Origin: Sarcophilus harrisii
Taxonomy: Eukaryota > Chordata > Mammalia > Dasyuromorphia > Dasyuridae
DNA length: 64,000 bases
Direction of reading: 5' to 3'
Assembly (NCBI RefSeq): GCF_902635505.1
Contig: NC_045428.1
Location: forward strand, 120,051,641-120,115,640
Below are positions 25,630 to 37,370 of the stretch, piece after piece. The translations under genes and the position numbers were made by a program. The notes under the pieces were generated by a model. The model searched no databases and was not told the origin of the DNA. It saw only the letters and a list, made by a program, of their open reading frames with translations. Position 1 is the stretch's first letter; each line of letters opens with the position of its first letter.

Positions 25630-26215
25630 CTATTATCTTATTTAAAAATATTTTTTCAATTACATATAAAAACAAATTTGTAAATTTCCACCCCAGATGG
25701 CAACCAATTTGATTTAGGTTATATAAAAACATATTTCCATATGGATTATGTGAAAGAAAACAGAATAACACATTTTTTTTAAAAACCTCACAAAAATAAA
25801 GAAAGTGAAAAATAATATGTTTCAATATTCAGTCAGATTCCATCTGTTCTCTCTGGAGGTGGATAGCATTTTTCATCCTGAGTCTTTTGGATTGTTCTGG
25901 ATCATTGTATTATCGAGAATAAGTAAGTCACACACAGTTGATCATCATACAATAAATAAGCTGTTACTATGTACATTTTCATCTGGTTCTGTTCATTTTA
26001 CTTGGCATTAATTCATATAAGTCTTTCCAGGTTTTTCCTGAAAGCATCCTGCTCACCATTTCTTATAGCACAATAGTATTCCATTTAAATCATATACCAC
26101 AACATGTGTAGTCATTCCCCAAATTATGGGGAATTTCAATTTCCAGTTCTTTGTCACCACAAAAGAATTGCCCAAACATTCTTGTACAAATAGGTCCTTT
26201 TCCTTTAAAAAATAA
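25630..26215 (-). repeat. LINE-1 3' part, reverse (left piece)
   Basis: The reverse complement matches the marsupial L1 3' UTR and ORF2 end. Landmarks are 'tctggttctgttcat', 'ttcatataagtctttcc', 'catttcttatagcacaatag' and 'cattccccaaatta'. The L1 continues at 28791 after a nested insertion. Confidence 0.8.
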
Positions 26216-26218
26216 AAT

Positions 26219-28790
26219 CTCTTTGTGGGGAGGATTCTGGGAAGATGGTGGAGTAGGTCAGTACATTTCAAGCTCTCCAGATTTCCTTTATATATAGAAA
26301 AAATTTGTACCTCAGGGAGAACATCGACTGGTGGAAAATCATTAGGAACAAAAAGGCCCAGCTGTCCTACTAAGATATAGCACTAGGGGAGATGAAGTCA
26401 GCATACCTGTGAATGTAGAGGGTACTGGCTGTAGGCACCTGCAGGAGTGGGGAGCTATCGGTTTGGGATTTCAGGTCAGAAGGAAGAGCTGAAGTGAAAT
26501 TAGAGGCACTATCTCCCACCTCATTAATTAGAGGTGCTTACACACTGATACTTCTCATTAAAAACAAAAACAAAAACAGAAAAGCAGAACACAAACACAG
26601 AAACTTATTATGGGAATAGAGAAGACCAGGGCTCATTTTCAGAGGATAGTGAAGTAACAAAAGCTTTTTTTTACTTCAAACAGTAATGTTAAATGACTCC
26701 CTGCCTAGAGAGAATTTATAGAAGAACTCAAAAAAGAATTTAAAAATCAAAGGAGAGTGAAGAAAAACTAAAAAATCCAAGAAAAACAAGATTATGAAAA
26801 AAATCAAATGAGAAAGATTGAGGAAAAACAAAAGAAAAACAATAAAATTATGAAAAAAAAGAACATGACTGTTTTTTTTCCCTTAAAGTACTCAAAAGCC
26901 TTGATGCTAAGAAGTCCTAGTCCATAGTTGGGTAAAATAATTGGTGAATTCAAAAACCAACTAGAAAAGAAGATACAGAGTCTTGAAGAGGAAAATAACT
27001 CTTTGAAAATTAGAATTGGGTAAGGGGAAGCCAGTGAAGCTAAAAAAGACCAAGAAGTAACAAAATAGAACATAAAGAATGAAAAAATAGAACACAATGT
27101 GAAACATCATATGAGAAAAATCCCAGATCTTGAGAACAGATTAGGAAAATATAAGAATAATTGGACTACTTGAAAACTGTGACCATAAAAAGAACTTTGA
27201 CACAATAATTCTAGAAATAATCCAAGAAAATTATCCTGGAGTGATAAAACATGATAAAATATGAGGGTAAGATAGAAATAGGGGGAAAATTTTATCAATC
27301 ACTCAAAGATATCCTTTGTGGAAAACACATAGAAATATTATTGCCAAATTTCAGAACTCTAGATCAAAGAGAAAATTTTGTGAGAAGCAAGGAAAAAAAA
27401 AAAACAATTCCAATACACTGGAACTACAATTAGAATTATACAGGATTTATCAGCAACCACAAAAAAAGACCTGAGGTTCTGAAATTATATATACCACAAT
27501 TAAAAGAATTCGCCCTGTAGTCAAAAATATCGTATCCAGCAAAATTATCCATAATATTGAATGAAAAAAAATGGACATTCAATAAACTTGCAGGTTTTCA
27601 GGACTTTCTTTCAATTAAACCTGAACTCAATAGAAAATTTTACACGTAACAGCCAATATCAAAGATGAATTTCAAAGAATTCAACATGGACAAATTGTTT
27701 ATGTTTTTTTTTATGTGTTTTTTTACATGCATACCATATATTTAAGATTGACATCAGCAATTGTATATCTCAAAAGAAAGATTAGAGCAGAGTTGAGTGT
27801 AATCTGACTCTGAAAAGCAAAATTACATAGGAAAAAGTAAAAATAGAAATTATGTTATACAAATAAGGTGCAGAGAAAGAATAGACACAGAGGCATTAGA
27901 GGGGAGAGGAGGACTTATATTTATGAAAACCAACTCACATCAGAAATGGATTATAGTACCATACCATGAAGGGTATAGTATCCTCCAAAATTTGTAAAGA
28001 AATAAAGGGAGAGGGATGGGGAGAGAGAGCAGCAAAAGGAGAGATCTATGGGTGAGGAGAAGTTAAGTAATAGCAAGGCAAGATATAGATCATAAATAAA
28101 ACAGAAGAGTTGTCGTGATAGGAAAACAGATTCATACATAAACACTACAACAGGATTAGGAGTAAAATTTATTAGGGAAAAAATGATGGCTAGTAATCAT
28201 TGATTTTCTACAGTCAAACATAAAGATTTAACCAAAAGAGAAATTTCCATTATATGTTAGCCATATTAATATTGTTCTAGATATATGTGTGTATATGTAT
28301 ATATGTCTGAGTATATGTAGATATGTTTGCATGTTGCTTTATGTATATGTGTATATAAAAATATACACATATCCAAGAAAAACAAGAAAATTATTAAAAA
28401 AAATGTGTGTGAGTGTTGGTCTATGGATGGCTATGAATGTATAAGTTATATATGTATATTTCTATATATGTATATATCTGTGCTTAACAGTAGCCTCTTT
28501 GGAAGAAGTAGGGGGAATAAAAGGGGAAAAAAGAATAAAGTTTAAAAAAAGTGTACAACTTAGAACAATTTACTAGAAAGCAAAGAAAAGAAATGGACAC
28601 TCATGAATATAATTTCTTCTACTATTATATATCCTTTCTTTTAGTGGAAATTTATTATTACGTATTTTGAATCCTCCCTGATATTCTGATGGGCACATGA
28701 CAATGTTCTGTTCTGTTTTATTTTATTTTTCCTCTCTTTTTTCTATTCTGTTATTTTAAATAAACAGAAAATTTAAAAAATAAAAAAAAT
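26219..28790 (+). repeat. HAL1/L1-like LINE (5' UTR plus ORF1-like, no ORF2) nested in reverse L1
   Basis: It starts 'gaggattctgggaagatggtgg', the kind of 5' end carried by L1 elements (motif TTCTGGGAAGATGG). A purine-rich coiled-coil-like region follows at 26.7-27.1 kb, then an ORF1-like segment at 27.1-27.6 kb, and a 3' tail with A-rich end at 28760-28790. I see no ORF2, which fits HAL1 ('half-L1') elements. The frames are broken throughout. The host L1 text stops at 'aaatctctttg' and resumes at 'aaatctttg', an imperfect target duplication. TA-rich microsatellite-like sequence fills 28.27-28.48 kb. Confidence 0.6.
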
Positions 28791-28870
28791 TCCAAATCTT
28801 TGCGATGCAAATCTAACAGTGGTATTGCTGGGTGAAAGGGTTTTATAACTCTTTGAGTATAGTGGTAGGA
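28791..28870 (-). repeat. LINE-1, reverse (right piece)
   Basis: The string 'ctaacagtggtattgctggg' (motif AGTGGTATTGCTGGG) resumes the reverse L1 left at 26215. Confidence 0.75.
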
Positions 28871-28879
28871 GACATTCTT

Positions 28880-29520
28880 AATAAAATAAGGGATTGAAGC
28901 AATTACAAATGACAATTTTGAATAAAATTGAAAGCTTTTGCACAAATGAAAGGAGTGTAGGATAAAAAGGGAGGCGGCTAAATGACAAAAAAAATATATT
29001 AAATGTCTTTGAAAGAAGTTTGATATCATATGTAATTAACATATATATATACATACATATATATATATATATAGCAAATAACATGTATATTTGTATTGTA
29101 TACCCAAAAACTATTTTCGCTAAAAAGTCTCCACAATCCCTCAAACAAAAAAAGACTTGCAAACTATCAACAATTATATGAAAGAATACTCAAAAATCCC
29201 TAAAAAATGTAAATCAAAACAATTCCAATATTTTTCCTTATGCCCTAAAAATTTGCAAAGATGGCAAAAGGCAGGAATAGTTAATGATAGAACGGTTGTA
29301 GGAAGATAAGAAAACCATTACTATTTTTTTTTCTTTTTTTGGTGGAACTCTGAATCTGTGCAACAATTTTGGTAAATAATTTACAATTTTGCAAATAAAA
29401 TGACTAAAACATCCACACCTCTGAATTCAGCGATACATTCCCCTACTTGCTCTATATACCAAATAAGACATGGATAAGAAAGGTATGCACTAAAATATGT
29501 ATAGTAGCACTTTTTTCCAT
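28880..29520 (+). repeat. LINE-1 ORF2 C-terminal fragment, forward
   Basis: The strings 'gaaagcttttgcacaaatgaaag', read through motif AAGCTTTTGCACAAATG, and the later 'aaaatttgcaaagatggcaaa' follow L1 ORF2 near the 'KSFC' and 'VR..KM' regions. It is old and broken, with an (AT)n insert near 29039-29073. Confidence 0.65.
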
Positions 29521-29524
29521 TTTT

Positions 29525-29930
29525 CTCTTTTATTTAAAAAAAAAATTAAAAGCATTCAATATTTTATTTTTTCAATTACTTGTAAAAATATTTTAATATT
29601 CTTTTTGTTTAAAAAATTGAGTTTAAAGTTTTTCTCTTTCATCTTTCCTCTGTGAGGTGGGAAACAATTTGATATAGATTATATACCTGTAGTCATGCAA
29701 AACATATTTCCAAATTAGTCATGTTATAAAAGAAATCCAAGAACAATAAAGTTAAAAACAAAACAAAACATATTTTGATCTGCATTTAGACTCCATTCTT
29801 TTTTTTTTTCCTGGAGATGCATAGCATTTTTTAAAAATCATAAATCTTTTCCATTTTCCCTCTCCCTTTATCATTTGATTTTTAAAATCTATTTCAAGAT
29901 CTTCCATAAAATTCTTTCCATAAAATTCAC
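29525..29930 (-). repeat. LINE-1 3' end, reverse
   Basis: The strings 'attttattttttcaattac', 'aatttgatatagattatat' and 'tggagatgcatagca' are shared with the reverse L1 3' ends at 25.6 and 54.7 kb. Confidence 0.7.
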
Positions 29931-30077
29931 TTTTTTTTTTTTTTTGCTGAGGGGTTAAGTAGCTTTCCCAGGGTCACACAGCTAAGGAAGTGTTAAGTGT
30001 CTGAGAACAGATTTGAACATAGGTCCTCCTGACTTCAGGGCTGGTGCTCTATCCACTGTGTCACCCAGGTGCCCCTC
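29931..30077 (-). repeat. MAR1-like SINE, reverse
   Basis: A T run, then 'cccagggtcacacagctaag', 'aggtcctcctgacttcagg' and 'ctctatccactgtgtcacc' mark a well-preserved reverse SINE. ATTCAC occurs on both flanks as a short target duplication. It separates two reverse L1 pieces. Confidence 0.9.
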
Positions 30078-30540
30078 GATTCACATTTTTTTTCTTTGAG
30101 ACTTTGGATGTAGCAGTTTTGACTTGGTGTTTGTCTTCTGATTTTTGTTTGGATTTTCCCCATCACGTTGGTAACCTTCTATGATTAGGATTTTTTTTTT
30201 ATTAGTTTGTCTATTTTCCACTTATTTCTTGACTAACTTTATGTACAAGTTGTGGTCTGCTCCTGGAATGGAAGGGACAAGCTTTAGTTTTTCATACAAT
30301 TGTTTTCAGCACTAATTCTGCAGTCTGTAAGTTTTTATTTTTTCTAAGTTCTAAGCAGAGTTGTGTTTACTATTCTTCTGGCTTGTGATCTGGTCTGTGA
30401 GGGACCACAAGTGCTCTTTATTACTCTGGAACAATTACCAGGGAACTATTTTCTGTAGTCAGATGTGCTCTTCTTTGCCCTGGGACTGTGACCTGGGGAC
30501 TAAGACCAGGATCTGAGTATGATTCATAGCGTGACTCCAT
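30078..30540 (-). repeat. LINE-1 5' UTR/ORF1 start, reverse
   Basis: The strings 'cagttttgacttggtgt', 'gatctggtctgtgagggac' and 'tgccctgggactgtgacctg' are segments I know from the reverse 5' region of marsupial L1. They directly adjoin the reverse L1 3' end, so the central body is deleted or the two are separate insertions. Confidence 0.65.
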
Positions 30541-30915
30541 TTATTTTCTTTGAAACACTGCCCATTCTTTAGTCACTTCCTCTGTCATCACCACACTAAT
30601 TGGAGTGAAGTTAATTGTCTGAGATATAAAGTTGTTGCTTTTGGTGTTTCATCTTTAAGACAAGGAGTAGAAAAGTCTTGTAAATTTGGGATTAGAAATC
30701 CAAGCTAAAGCAAAAGTAGCACAATTTGCAGAGAGAGATTTCAATGAATTAGAAATGAAATTGTATATAGACAAGCTTTCTGACATTTCCAGAGAAGATA
30801 CATAATGAAATGGAACAGATAAATACCAGAAATATAGTTTATGGTCTTTTCTGAATGTGATTGAGACCAGTTTTTTCTTTGCTTTTATTTATCAATCTGT
30901 AAAACAGAAAATGAG
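30541..30915. other. No gene recognised
   Basis: AT-rich, no classifiable feature. Confidence 0.4.
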
Positions 30916-30919
30916 ATAA

Positions 30920-31260
30920 TGAGAAGAGGTAGAACCAAGATGGTAGAAAAAAGAATTCTCTAGTTCTTCCAAATTTCTTTCCAAACAACTTTAAAACAAA
31001 TTCTGGAGTGTGAAACAATTTTCCAGCCCTAAATCACTTATAAGGTCAGCAGAAAAGGCCTTTTATACTAGGGTAAGAGTGGAGTGCAGTCCATTACAGG
31101 CTGTATTACTACAGCTTACTCCCATGGACCACATTCCAGCAAACAAGCAGTAGGTCTTGGGAGTAATTGAATCAACAGTGCCAGCAGCCGCTTCTGGAGC
31201 TTTCATCCTACATATGATAAGAGGTAGGACAACTGATCAGAAGGAAATTATAGGGGTCCC
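30920..31260 (+). repeat. LINE-1 5' UTR fragment, forward
   Basis: The strings 'agaaccaagatggtagaaaa' and 'ctttccaaacaactttaaaac' match the L1 5' end ('agccaagatggcag...ccaaacaactttaaaa'). No ORF2 sequence follows. Confidence 0.6.
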
Positions 31261-31489
31261 AAGCACTCAACATAGGGCATGCATTAGGCACTTAATCCAT
31301 GGAAAGTTGAATAAATTAATAAAGGTGTATCAGTACAAACTAGTTTTGTTGTGCACTTATAAAGTAATAAATAAAATATGGGGTTTCAGCCATTTCAAAG
31401 CCTGTATTTTAAGAAAAGAAATAATTTGGAGAATCAAGTTAATTATCTGAAAACAAACAAAAGTGAGGATAATGTATTATAGGAAAGGG

Positions 31490-31650
31490 ATATACACTTG
31501 GTTTTGAACTACAAACTTTATGTTCTTACTTAGAACTTGTATAATTTTGCAAAGTCCCTGAACCTCTCTGACAGTCAGATTACTTACTGGTAAAGAGAAA
31601 ATGTCAGATTAAGTAAGTGACTTTGAATACCTCTTCCAGATCTTGAGCCT
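31490..31650 (+). repeat. MIR-like SINE
   Basis: A decayed tRNA-like head is followed by 'agtccctgaacctctctgac' and a 'aaatgtcagatta' core. Old. Confidence 0.5.
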
Positions 31651-31739
31651 AGATGGGCTATCCAGAAAGTTACTCAACTATCTGTAATTATCATGTACTC
31701 ACCTTTAGCTATTATATCACACATTGAGCTAACGCTATA

Positions 31740-32250
31740 TTATGTCTCTGGCTAATAAACTCTGGTGGCTCTTTATTGCCTCTGGCACTAGATACAAAAA
31801 CTTTAGTTTGCCTTTTAAAGTCCTTCACAAACTGGGCCCTTCTTACTTTTGCAATTTTCTTACCCTTTACTCTTCTTTTTGGTCAGTACCTGCCATTTTC
31901 TCTTTCTCTTCTTCTCAGACAATACTATATCTCTGTATTCCTCGCCTTTTCACTGATAATTTTCATGTCTAAAATGCTCTCCCTTTTCATATCTGCCTAT
32001 TTGCTTCTTTGATGATTCAACTCCAGCCCAACTATCTGTAAGAAGGCATTCTTGGGCCTCCCTTGCTCCACTCCCCTCTCCATGTGCTCCTTTTGGATTA
32101 TTTTGTGTCATTTTTCATATGGACAGTTGTTTTTGTGTTGTCACCCCCAACAGAATGGGAGATGTTCTAGCTCAGAAGGCAGGACCCCTATTTTATTTAT
32201 TTATTTATTTTTTGTATTCCTAACTTTTGGTCCAATTTGAAAAGGCATCA
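31740..32250 (+). repeat. L2 LINE 3' region
   Basis: The strings 'aaagtccttcacaaactggg', 'taaaatgctctcccttttca' and 'actccagcccaactatctg' are typical of the L2 3' part. The copy runs into 'aggcaggacccctatttt' and an (ATTT)n stretch. Confidence 0.7.
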
Positions 32251-32254
32251 TGGT

Positions 32255-32430
32255 AGAGTATAAAGTGCCCTAAGCATTGAATTGTCCTTGAGCAATTGAG
32301 CCTGACATCAAATGCTTTTTTAGCTCTCATCTATAAAATGTCTTACTTATTTGACAATCCTGTTACAGAGATCAAATGAAATTATGGAAATAAAGGGCTT
32401 GTGAAGTTACATATAAGTGTGAACTATTAT
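32255..32430 (+). repeat. MIR-like SINE
   Basis: The strings 'catcatggtagagtataaag', 'gagcctgacatcaaatg' and 'tctcatctataaaatg' follow the MIR order. Confidence 0.55.
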
Positions 32431-32719
32431 TCTAACTAGAACTGGGAAGGGTAGATAGCATAATTAGTAATGGGAAATGATTGAAAAATATTTTCTATAA
32501 TATTTGAATAGAATAAATTAAGCATGAGGAAATAGTTTACCATGCAAAAAAATGTTTTCTAGACTGAAAACAGACAAGGACAATTTTAGTTCAAACAACA
32601 AGTAGACCCTATCCTTGCCATCACAGGTGAAATACCACCAACTCCTGAATTTGTTTCTGGTTATATCCACTGTCAATCTTAATAAGTGGATCAAACTTCA
32701 AAGACCTTTACAATTTTAC

Positions 32720-33410
32720 TCCTATCTCCATTTAGAGGCGCTTCTCCTTAGTGTTAATGTTTTTTAGCCAAACTGAATTTCTTGCTGTTCTTCATATATA
32801 TAATTTTTCACTTTTCATTTGTATACTTTTATATTGGCTGTCCTGCATGCCTAGAATACATTTCCTCTGCTTGAACCTATCAGGTTTTCAAATCCACCAT
32901 TTTATTCAAATATCAGCTCCTGCATCACCTTGTGATTTTCCCTCCCCTGTTAATACCATTCCCTTACCAACTGCCTTATATTGATTGATTTTGTATGTTT
33001 TTTCTACATACTAATACATGTACATGTTGTCTTTTCTATTAGAATGCAAGCTTCTCAAGAAAGAACTAAGTGCTGGGTCTGGATTCAGGTAAACTCATAT
33101 TTGTGAATTCAAATCTGGCTTCAGACATTTATTAACTGTGTGAGCCTGGGCAAGTCACTTAACCATGCTTGCCTCAGTTTCCTTGTCTGTAAAATGAGCT
33201 GGAGAAAGAAATGGCAAACCACTCTGATATCTTTGCCAAGAAAACCCCAAATAGTCATGAAGAGTTAGACATAGTTAAATTAACTGAACAATTGCAAAAA
33301 TTTCTCAAGGGCAAGGATTAATTATTTTTTTGCTCTGTCTTTGAACCTCCAGCACCTAGCATAGCGTTCTGCAGATAGGACTTAAGAAATGCTTGTTGAC
33401 CAATTGCCTT
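32720..33410 (+). repeat. L2 LINE 3' end, interrupted by a SINE
   Basis: L2 sequence ('ctagaatacatttcctctgc', 'agaatgcaagcttctcaag') is interrupted by the SINE at about 33072-33300. It then completes the L2 tail: 'gggcaaggattaatta', 'ctccagcacctagcatag' and 'taagaaatgcttgttgacc'. Confidence 0.8.
33072..33300 (+). repeat. MAR1-like SINE (long form)
   Basis: The strings 'cttcagacatttatt', 'gcctgggcaagtcacttaac', 'ctgtaaaatgagctggag' and 'aaatggcaaaccactctg' mark the SINE. TTCTCAAG on both sides (about 33052 and 33301) acts as a target duplication within the L2. Confidence 0.85.
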
Positions 33411-33599
33411 ATCTAATCTACCATTATTATTATAGGAAAAATCTTAAGCCCAATTAAATGACTGGTTAACATTGTTCAAAGCCCAATTTTGTATAGCTTA
33501 AAACAATATAGTAAAAAAGTTTTTGCCTGTGAGACAGAAGACCTGGGTTTAATTGCTATCTGATTTGAATAGTAACTCAAAATTTACATGCTTCTTTAA

Positions 33600-33800
33600 G
33601 GTTTTACAGAGAGCTTTCTTCACAAGAACTCTATGAGGTAGGTGTTAGCATTTTTCTTCTTCCTTTTTTATAGATGAGGATACTGAGGCTGTAAGAAGTT
33701 AAATGATCTGCTATTATTCATATATCTGATAAATACCTGAGGAAGACTCAAACCTAGTTCTTCTGTCTCCAAGTCTAGTCCTCTATCCACTCTTTCATGT
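33600..33800 (-). repeat. MIR/THER-like SINE, reverse
   Basis: The strings 'actctatgaggtaggtg', 'tagatgaggatactgaggc' and 'agtctagtcctctatccac' are the reverse core and head of a MIR/THER copy. Confidence 0.65.
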
Positions 33801-33889
33801 TTCCTTTTGTGACCTTTCTGGGACTCATTTTCCTCAAATGTAAAATGAAAGATTTGGCAATCAATCAAATTCAGTCAAATCCAGTGACC

Positions 33890-34145
33890 TATTATTGCCC
33901 TTCTAAAGTTAAATATAAAATTCTCTTTTTGGTTTTTAAGACCCTTTGTATATACTATTATATACTCTATAATCCAGTGCCACTGGGCTCCAATGATTAT
34001 TTCTTGAATGAAAAATTTTATCTCCTGATTCTAGGCATTTCCACTCCTTTCCTTCATGTCTGGAACTCTCATCTCTTTCAAGTTTCAGCTAATTTATAAA
34101 TCACTTAGCACAGTATATAGTATAAAATAGGTGCTTAATAAATGC
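33890..34145 (+). repeat. L2 LINE 3' end
   Basis: It runs from 'tctttttggtttttaagacc' to 'aaaataggtgcttaataaat', the characteristic L2 tail. Confidence 0.7.
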
Positions 34146-34149
34146 TTCT

Positions 34150-34330
34150 CCTTTAAAGGAGACATCATGCTGTCTTAGAAAATATGCCAGATTTATTGTC
34201 AAAGAGCTTGTATTTGAATCTTAAATGTGAAACTTCATACCTGTGTGATTTTCTTCATCTATAAAATGAAATCACTAGTCTAGATGATTTCTAAGATCCC
34301 TCCAAACTTTTCATCTAAGTGAATGATATT
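34150..34330 (+). repeat. MIR-like SINE
   Basis: The string 'catctataaaatgaaatcac' followed by 'agatgatttctaagatccct' is the MIR core end. Confidence 0.6.
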
Positions 34331-36210
34331 TTCTTATCAAGGACTCTGCTTAGTCCCAGACCTGGAAGATGAGGGTGGGCAAGGTAGCTTCTCATGCTTC
34401 ATTCATCTCAACCAACTGAGAGAGATAAGGGGCAACACTAATATTATTATTTTTAAAAAGTTAATATATTTTAATTCAACCCCATTAGGTCTCACTCTCC
34501 TTATTTTTATTGTGGTGAATTGTCAATTATGGATTTTCCCCCTAAGTTTTAAAATAACTTTAGTAATTGATTTACAATCTTCTATCCTAACCCTTGCTGT
34601 AGCACTTCATGTCAACAACTTATCTGACACTTAATCATATAATTCCTTATTCTCTTCCTCTTTCTCAATTGATCCAAATAACAATATACTAATATCTCAG
34701 TTCCTACCATCTTCTTATAATTTTACCATCTTAAAAAATGGAACTTTGAACTTTTATTATTATCTACCTTTCATGGTTTTTGTATGGATTAAATAATATT
34801 TGTAAAGTCTTTTTGGCACAGTGCCTAGCAATATAGTGGGTTCCATATAAATATTTTATTATTATTATACCATAACATTTTTCTACTTCTGGCAACTTCA
34901 TGCATAAGATATTTTACTTTTATCATGACCTTTGATTCCTTGGATTATTCTTCTGCTTTTAATCCATCTCCTTCGCTCTGGCTTTACTTGTTTCTCTACG
35001 TGGCTTTAACCTCATATTTTACCAGTTTTTTTGTTTTATTTATCATTACCTAAGAATCCTTTGTCCCCTCACTTCTTCTATTTTCTTCAGTCTATGAATC
35101 CTCATTGTTTAGTAACCTTAACCATCTCAGTTCCTTGGACCTTGAAGAATATTGAATGTTGATGAGAAAAATCAAGAAATGGAGCTGATTTTACTGACGA
35201 CAAATTATTTTAAAAATATGAGATGATATTTATAAAGTATATTGTAAATCTTAAATCACCATGTAAATGATAGTTATGTTTATCATTTTATTAATAGATA
35301 GGTCATTGCTATAGATTGAGATTCCATCTATTTGAACATTTTTTACTACTTTCTTTCTTTTTCTTTTTAGACCATTGTTTAAAATTTTATTTCACACCAT
35401 GAAATGTCAATTTTAACACAATTAAAAAAAATGACAATAGCTATAAGCTGCAATTTTTCATATATACATTGGAAATTTTCAAAAGCTGAATATTATTACC
35501 ATATTGTTGAGAAAAGCTGAGCCTTAATTTAAGTGTTTATAAAGATAAGTTTGCTATATCTAGCTTTCAGCTCATAAAACTTTTGGTTGATTATCTAAAT
35601 GATTTCATTGGCCTTATATAGCCTGAGGGCTAGAGGTTCTTCACCCCTACTTTAGGAGAACAAAATGATTCAATTCTTTTCACATCTATTACTTATTTCA
35701 ATCCTAAATTCAATTCTTACAGTACAACAAGCAATTTAATCCTGTAGGTTCATACTCAAAGAGAAACTCCAGATCCCTTTGAACTTCACATTGACTTAGA
35801 AAGTCATTAATAATACCTATGTTGAATTATAATTTTATGTATTTTGTAAAATATTTTCCAATTAAATTTTAATGTGTCCTGGCCATATTTGGGAATGCTG
35901 GGACTTAAATTTGACACTTATGATCTTAGCCTATGACTTCACTGATGAGCTTGAAGCCTTTCAATATATTCTCTAACATGTATATATATATATATATATA
36001 TATGAAATATATATCTCTTGATCTGGGATGTTGAGAAGGACTGGCATCTCTGGTGCTTTTCAGGGCTATTCAGCCATCTTTTTTGAACACCTGATTCACC
36101 CAGCTTTCGCCTGTCTCTCCAGAAACAGTAGCATGTGCAAAGGCCATACTCCAGTAAACCACCTCACCAGACAGGGCTAAACTAGGTTAAACGTAAATCA
36201 GACTGAGTCC
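34331..36210. other. No gene recognised; (TA)n at 35981-36003
   Basis: Short L2/MIR-like tails appear near 34.80-34.86 kb ('agtgcctagcaatatag'). A possible hAT-like end ('gaggttcttcacccctac') lies near 35.63 kb but lacks a partner. The frame at 34323-34634 has no recognisable domain. Confidence 0.35.
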
Positions 36211-36214
36211 CCAA

Positions 36215-37200
36215 AATTGTCAGTGAGTTAGGATGCTGTATCTACCTAAAGAATGTGAATGGGCAATTGAGAACAATTTGTTCCAATGGTCATGAAAGCA
36301 ACTGAAGCAGGTGTTGTGTGGAATACTTAGAGATTGGTCAGACATCAAAGATGCAAGGTCATGTACTCTGTACTGGGCCATTGTCAGTTATCCTGACTTT
36401 TGTCTTGCCCTTGTGAGAAATACTGAAAAGTTGGGTTTCCACAGAATGTTTACCCTACAGGTAGTGTAGGATAGTGGGTACCACTGACCAATAGGTTTTC
36501 AGAATGTGAGAGGTTAAAGAAGATTAAGGTTCCACAGAAATTTAAGTTTCAATCTCTTAGAAGCTTTGAAACAAGCAAGGAATTGGGGAGCTAGGAAGGT
36601 ACCTTTGGATTCAGCCAATCAGAAAGAGTATTGTAGTTTTGGGAAAAGCACAAACTTCAGATAATAGCTGATCCAGCCCAAACTAGTTGGGATCAATGAC
36701 CTGACTTGACTAAATCATTACTATGTCTGCTTGATAGGCTAATTTAATATTAAACACATCCCATAAAAGGAGTTTTCTGCCATTTTTGCACATGGAATTT
36801 ATGATGAGGGAGGGGGAATATGCTAATTATATATAGCTAGGGAGAAACATATAGTGCCCGTATCAGAAAAATTGTTAACTTGGAAGGGAATGGATCAATA
36901 CAGTTTCTGAACGAAGGGACTGCACCAAAGTAATACGAATAAAGCTACTTCTGCTTCATAAAGCTTCAGAGTTCCCTCTTCCAGGAGCAGAGTCCGTTTC
37001 TGGTGAGAAATGTTAAGGCAATTCCTTTCAGTGGCAAAAATGTGTTTCTAACACATTGGATCTAGGTGACTCAGAAAGAGAAGGTGAGGGTCATGACTTT
37101 AGGCAATTTTGCCATCCTTAAATCCAAATCACTGGGGAGCTAAAATATCACCCTGTGATGTCATTGATTGTCTTTGGAAATGAAGGGCAACTATGACATT
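36215..37200 (+). repeat. Repeat A, copy 2, split by an LTR
   Basis: The left part (36215-36411) matches copy 1 through 'cagacatcaaag' and 'ctgacttttgtcttgcc'. The right part (37056-37200) resumes at 'ttggatctaggtgactc' and ends 'tgatgtcattgattgtcttt' and 'gaagggcaact'. The inserted block between them is LTR-like. Confidence 0.65.
36412..37055 (+). mobile_element. Solo ERV LTR in repeat A
   Basis: A block of about 644 bp has TG...CA ends (TGTGAGAAATAC to TAACACA). It has CCAAT motifs (GACCAATAGG, AGCCAATCAG), a TATA-like TATATATAGC near 36830 and AATAAAGC near 36940, followed by a U5-like stretch. It sits cleanly inside repeat A. The ends are uncertain by a few bases and I see no clear target duplication. 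It has no viral genes. Confidence 0.65.
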
Positions 37201-37224
37201 TATCTTATATATAGCTTGTTTGTA

Positions 37225-37370
37225 TATGTTTGCTTATATGTCGTCACTCTCAGTAAAGTATATGCTTCTTGAGGGCAGGGGCTGTCTTTTGTTTCTTTTG
37301 GTATTCCCAGCACTTAACAAAGAACCTAGTACTTAATAAATCGTTATTTAATAAATGTTATTTGATTTCT
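37225..37370 (+). repeat. L2 LINE 3' end
   Basis: The strings 'cttcttgagggcaggggctg', 'ttcccagcacttaaca' and 'cttaataaat' form the canonical L2 terminus. Confidence 0.8.

Noticed and set aside
35340-35960. hAT-type transposon suggested by 'gaggttcttcacccctac'
   Set aside because: Only one possible terminus, no partner and no internal match.
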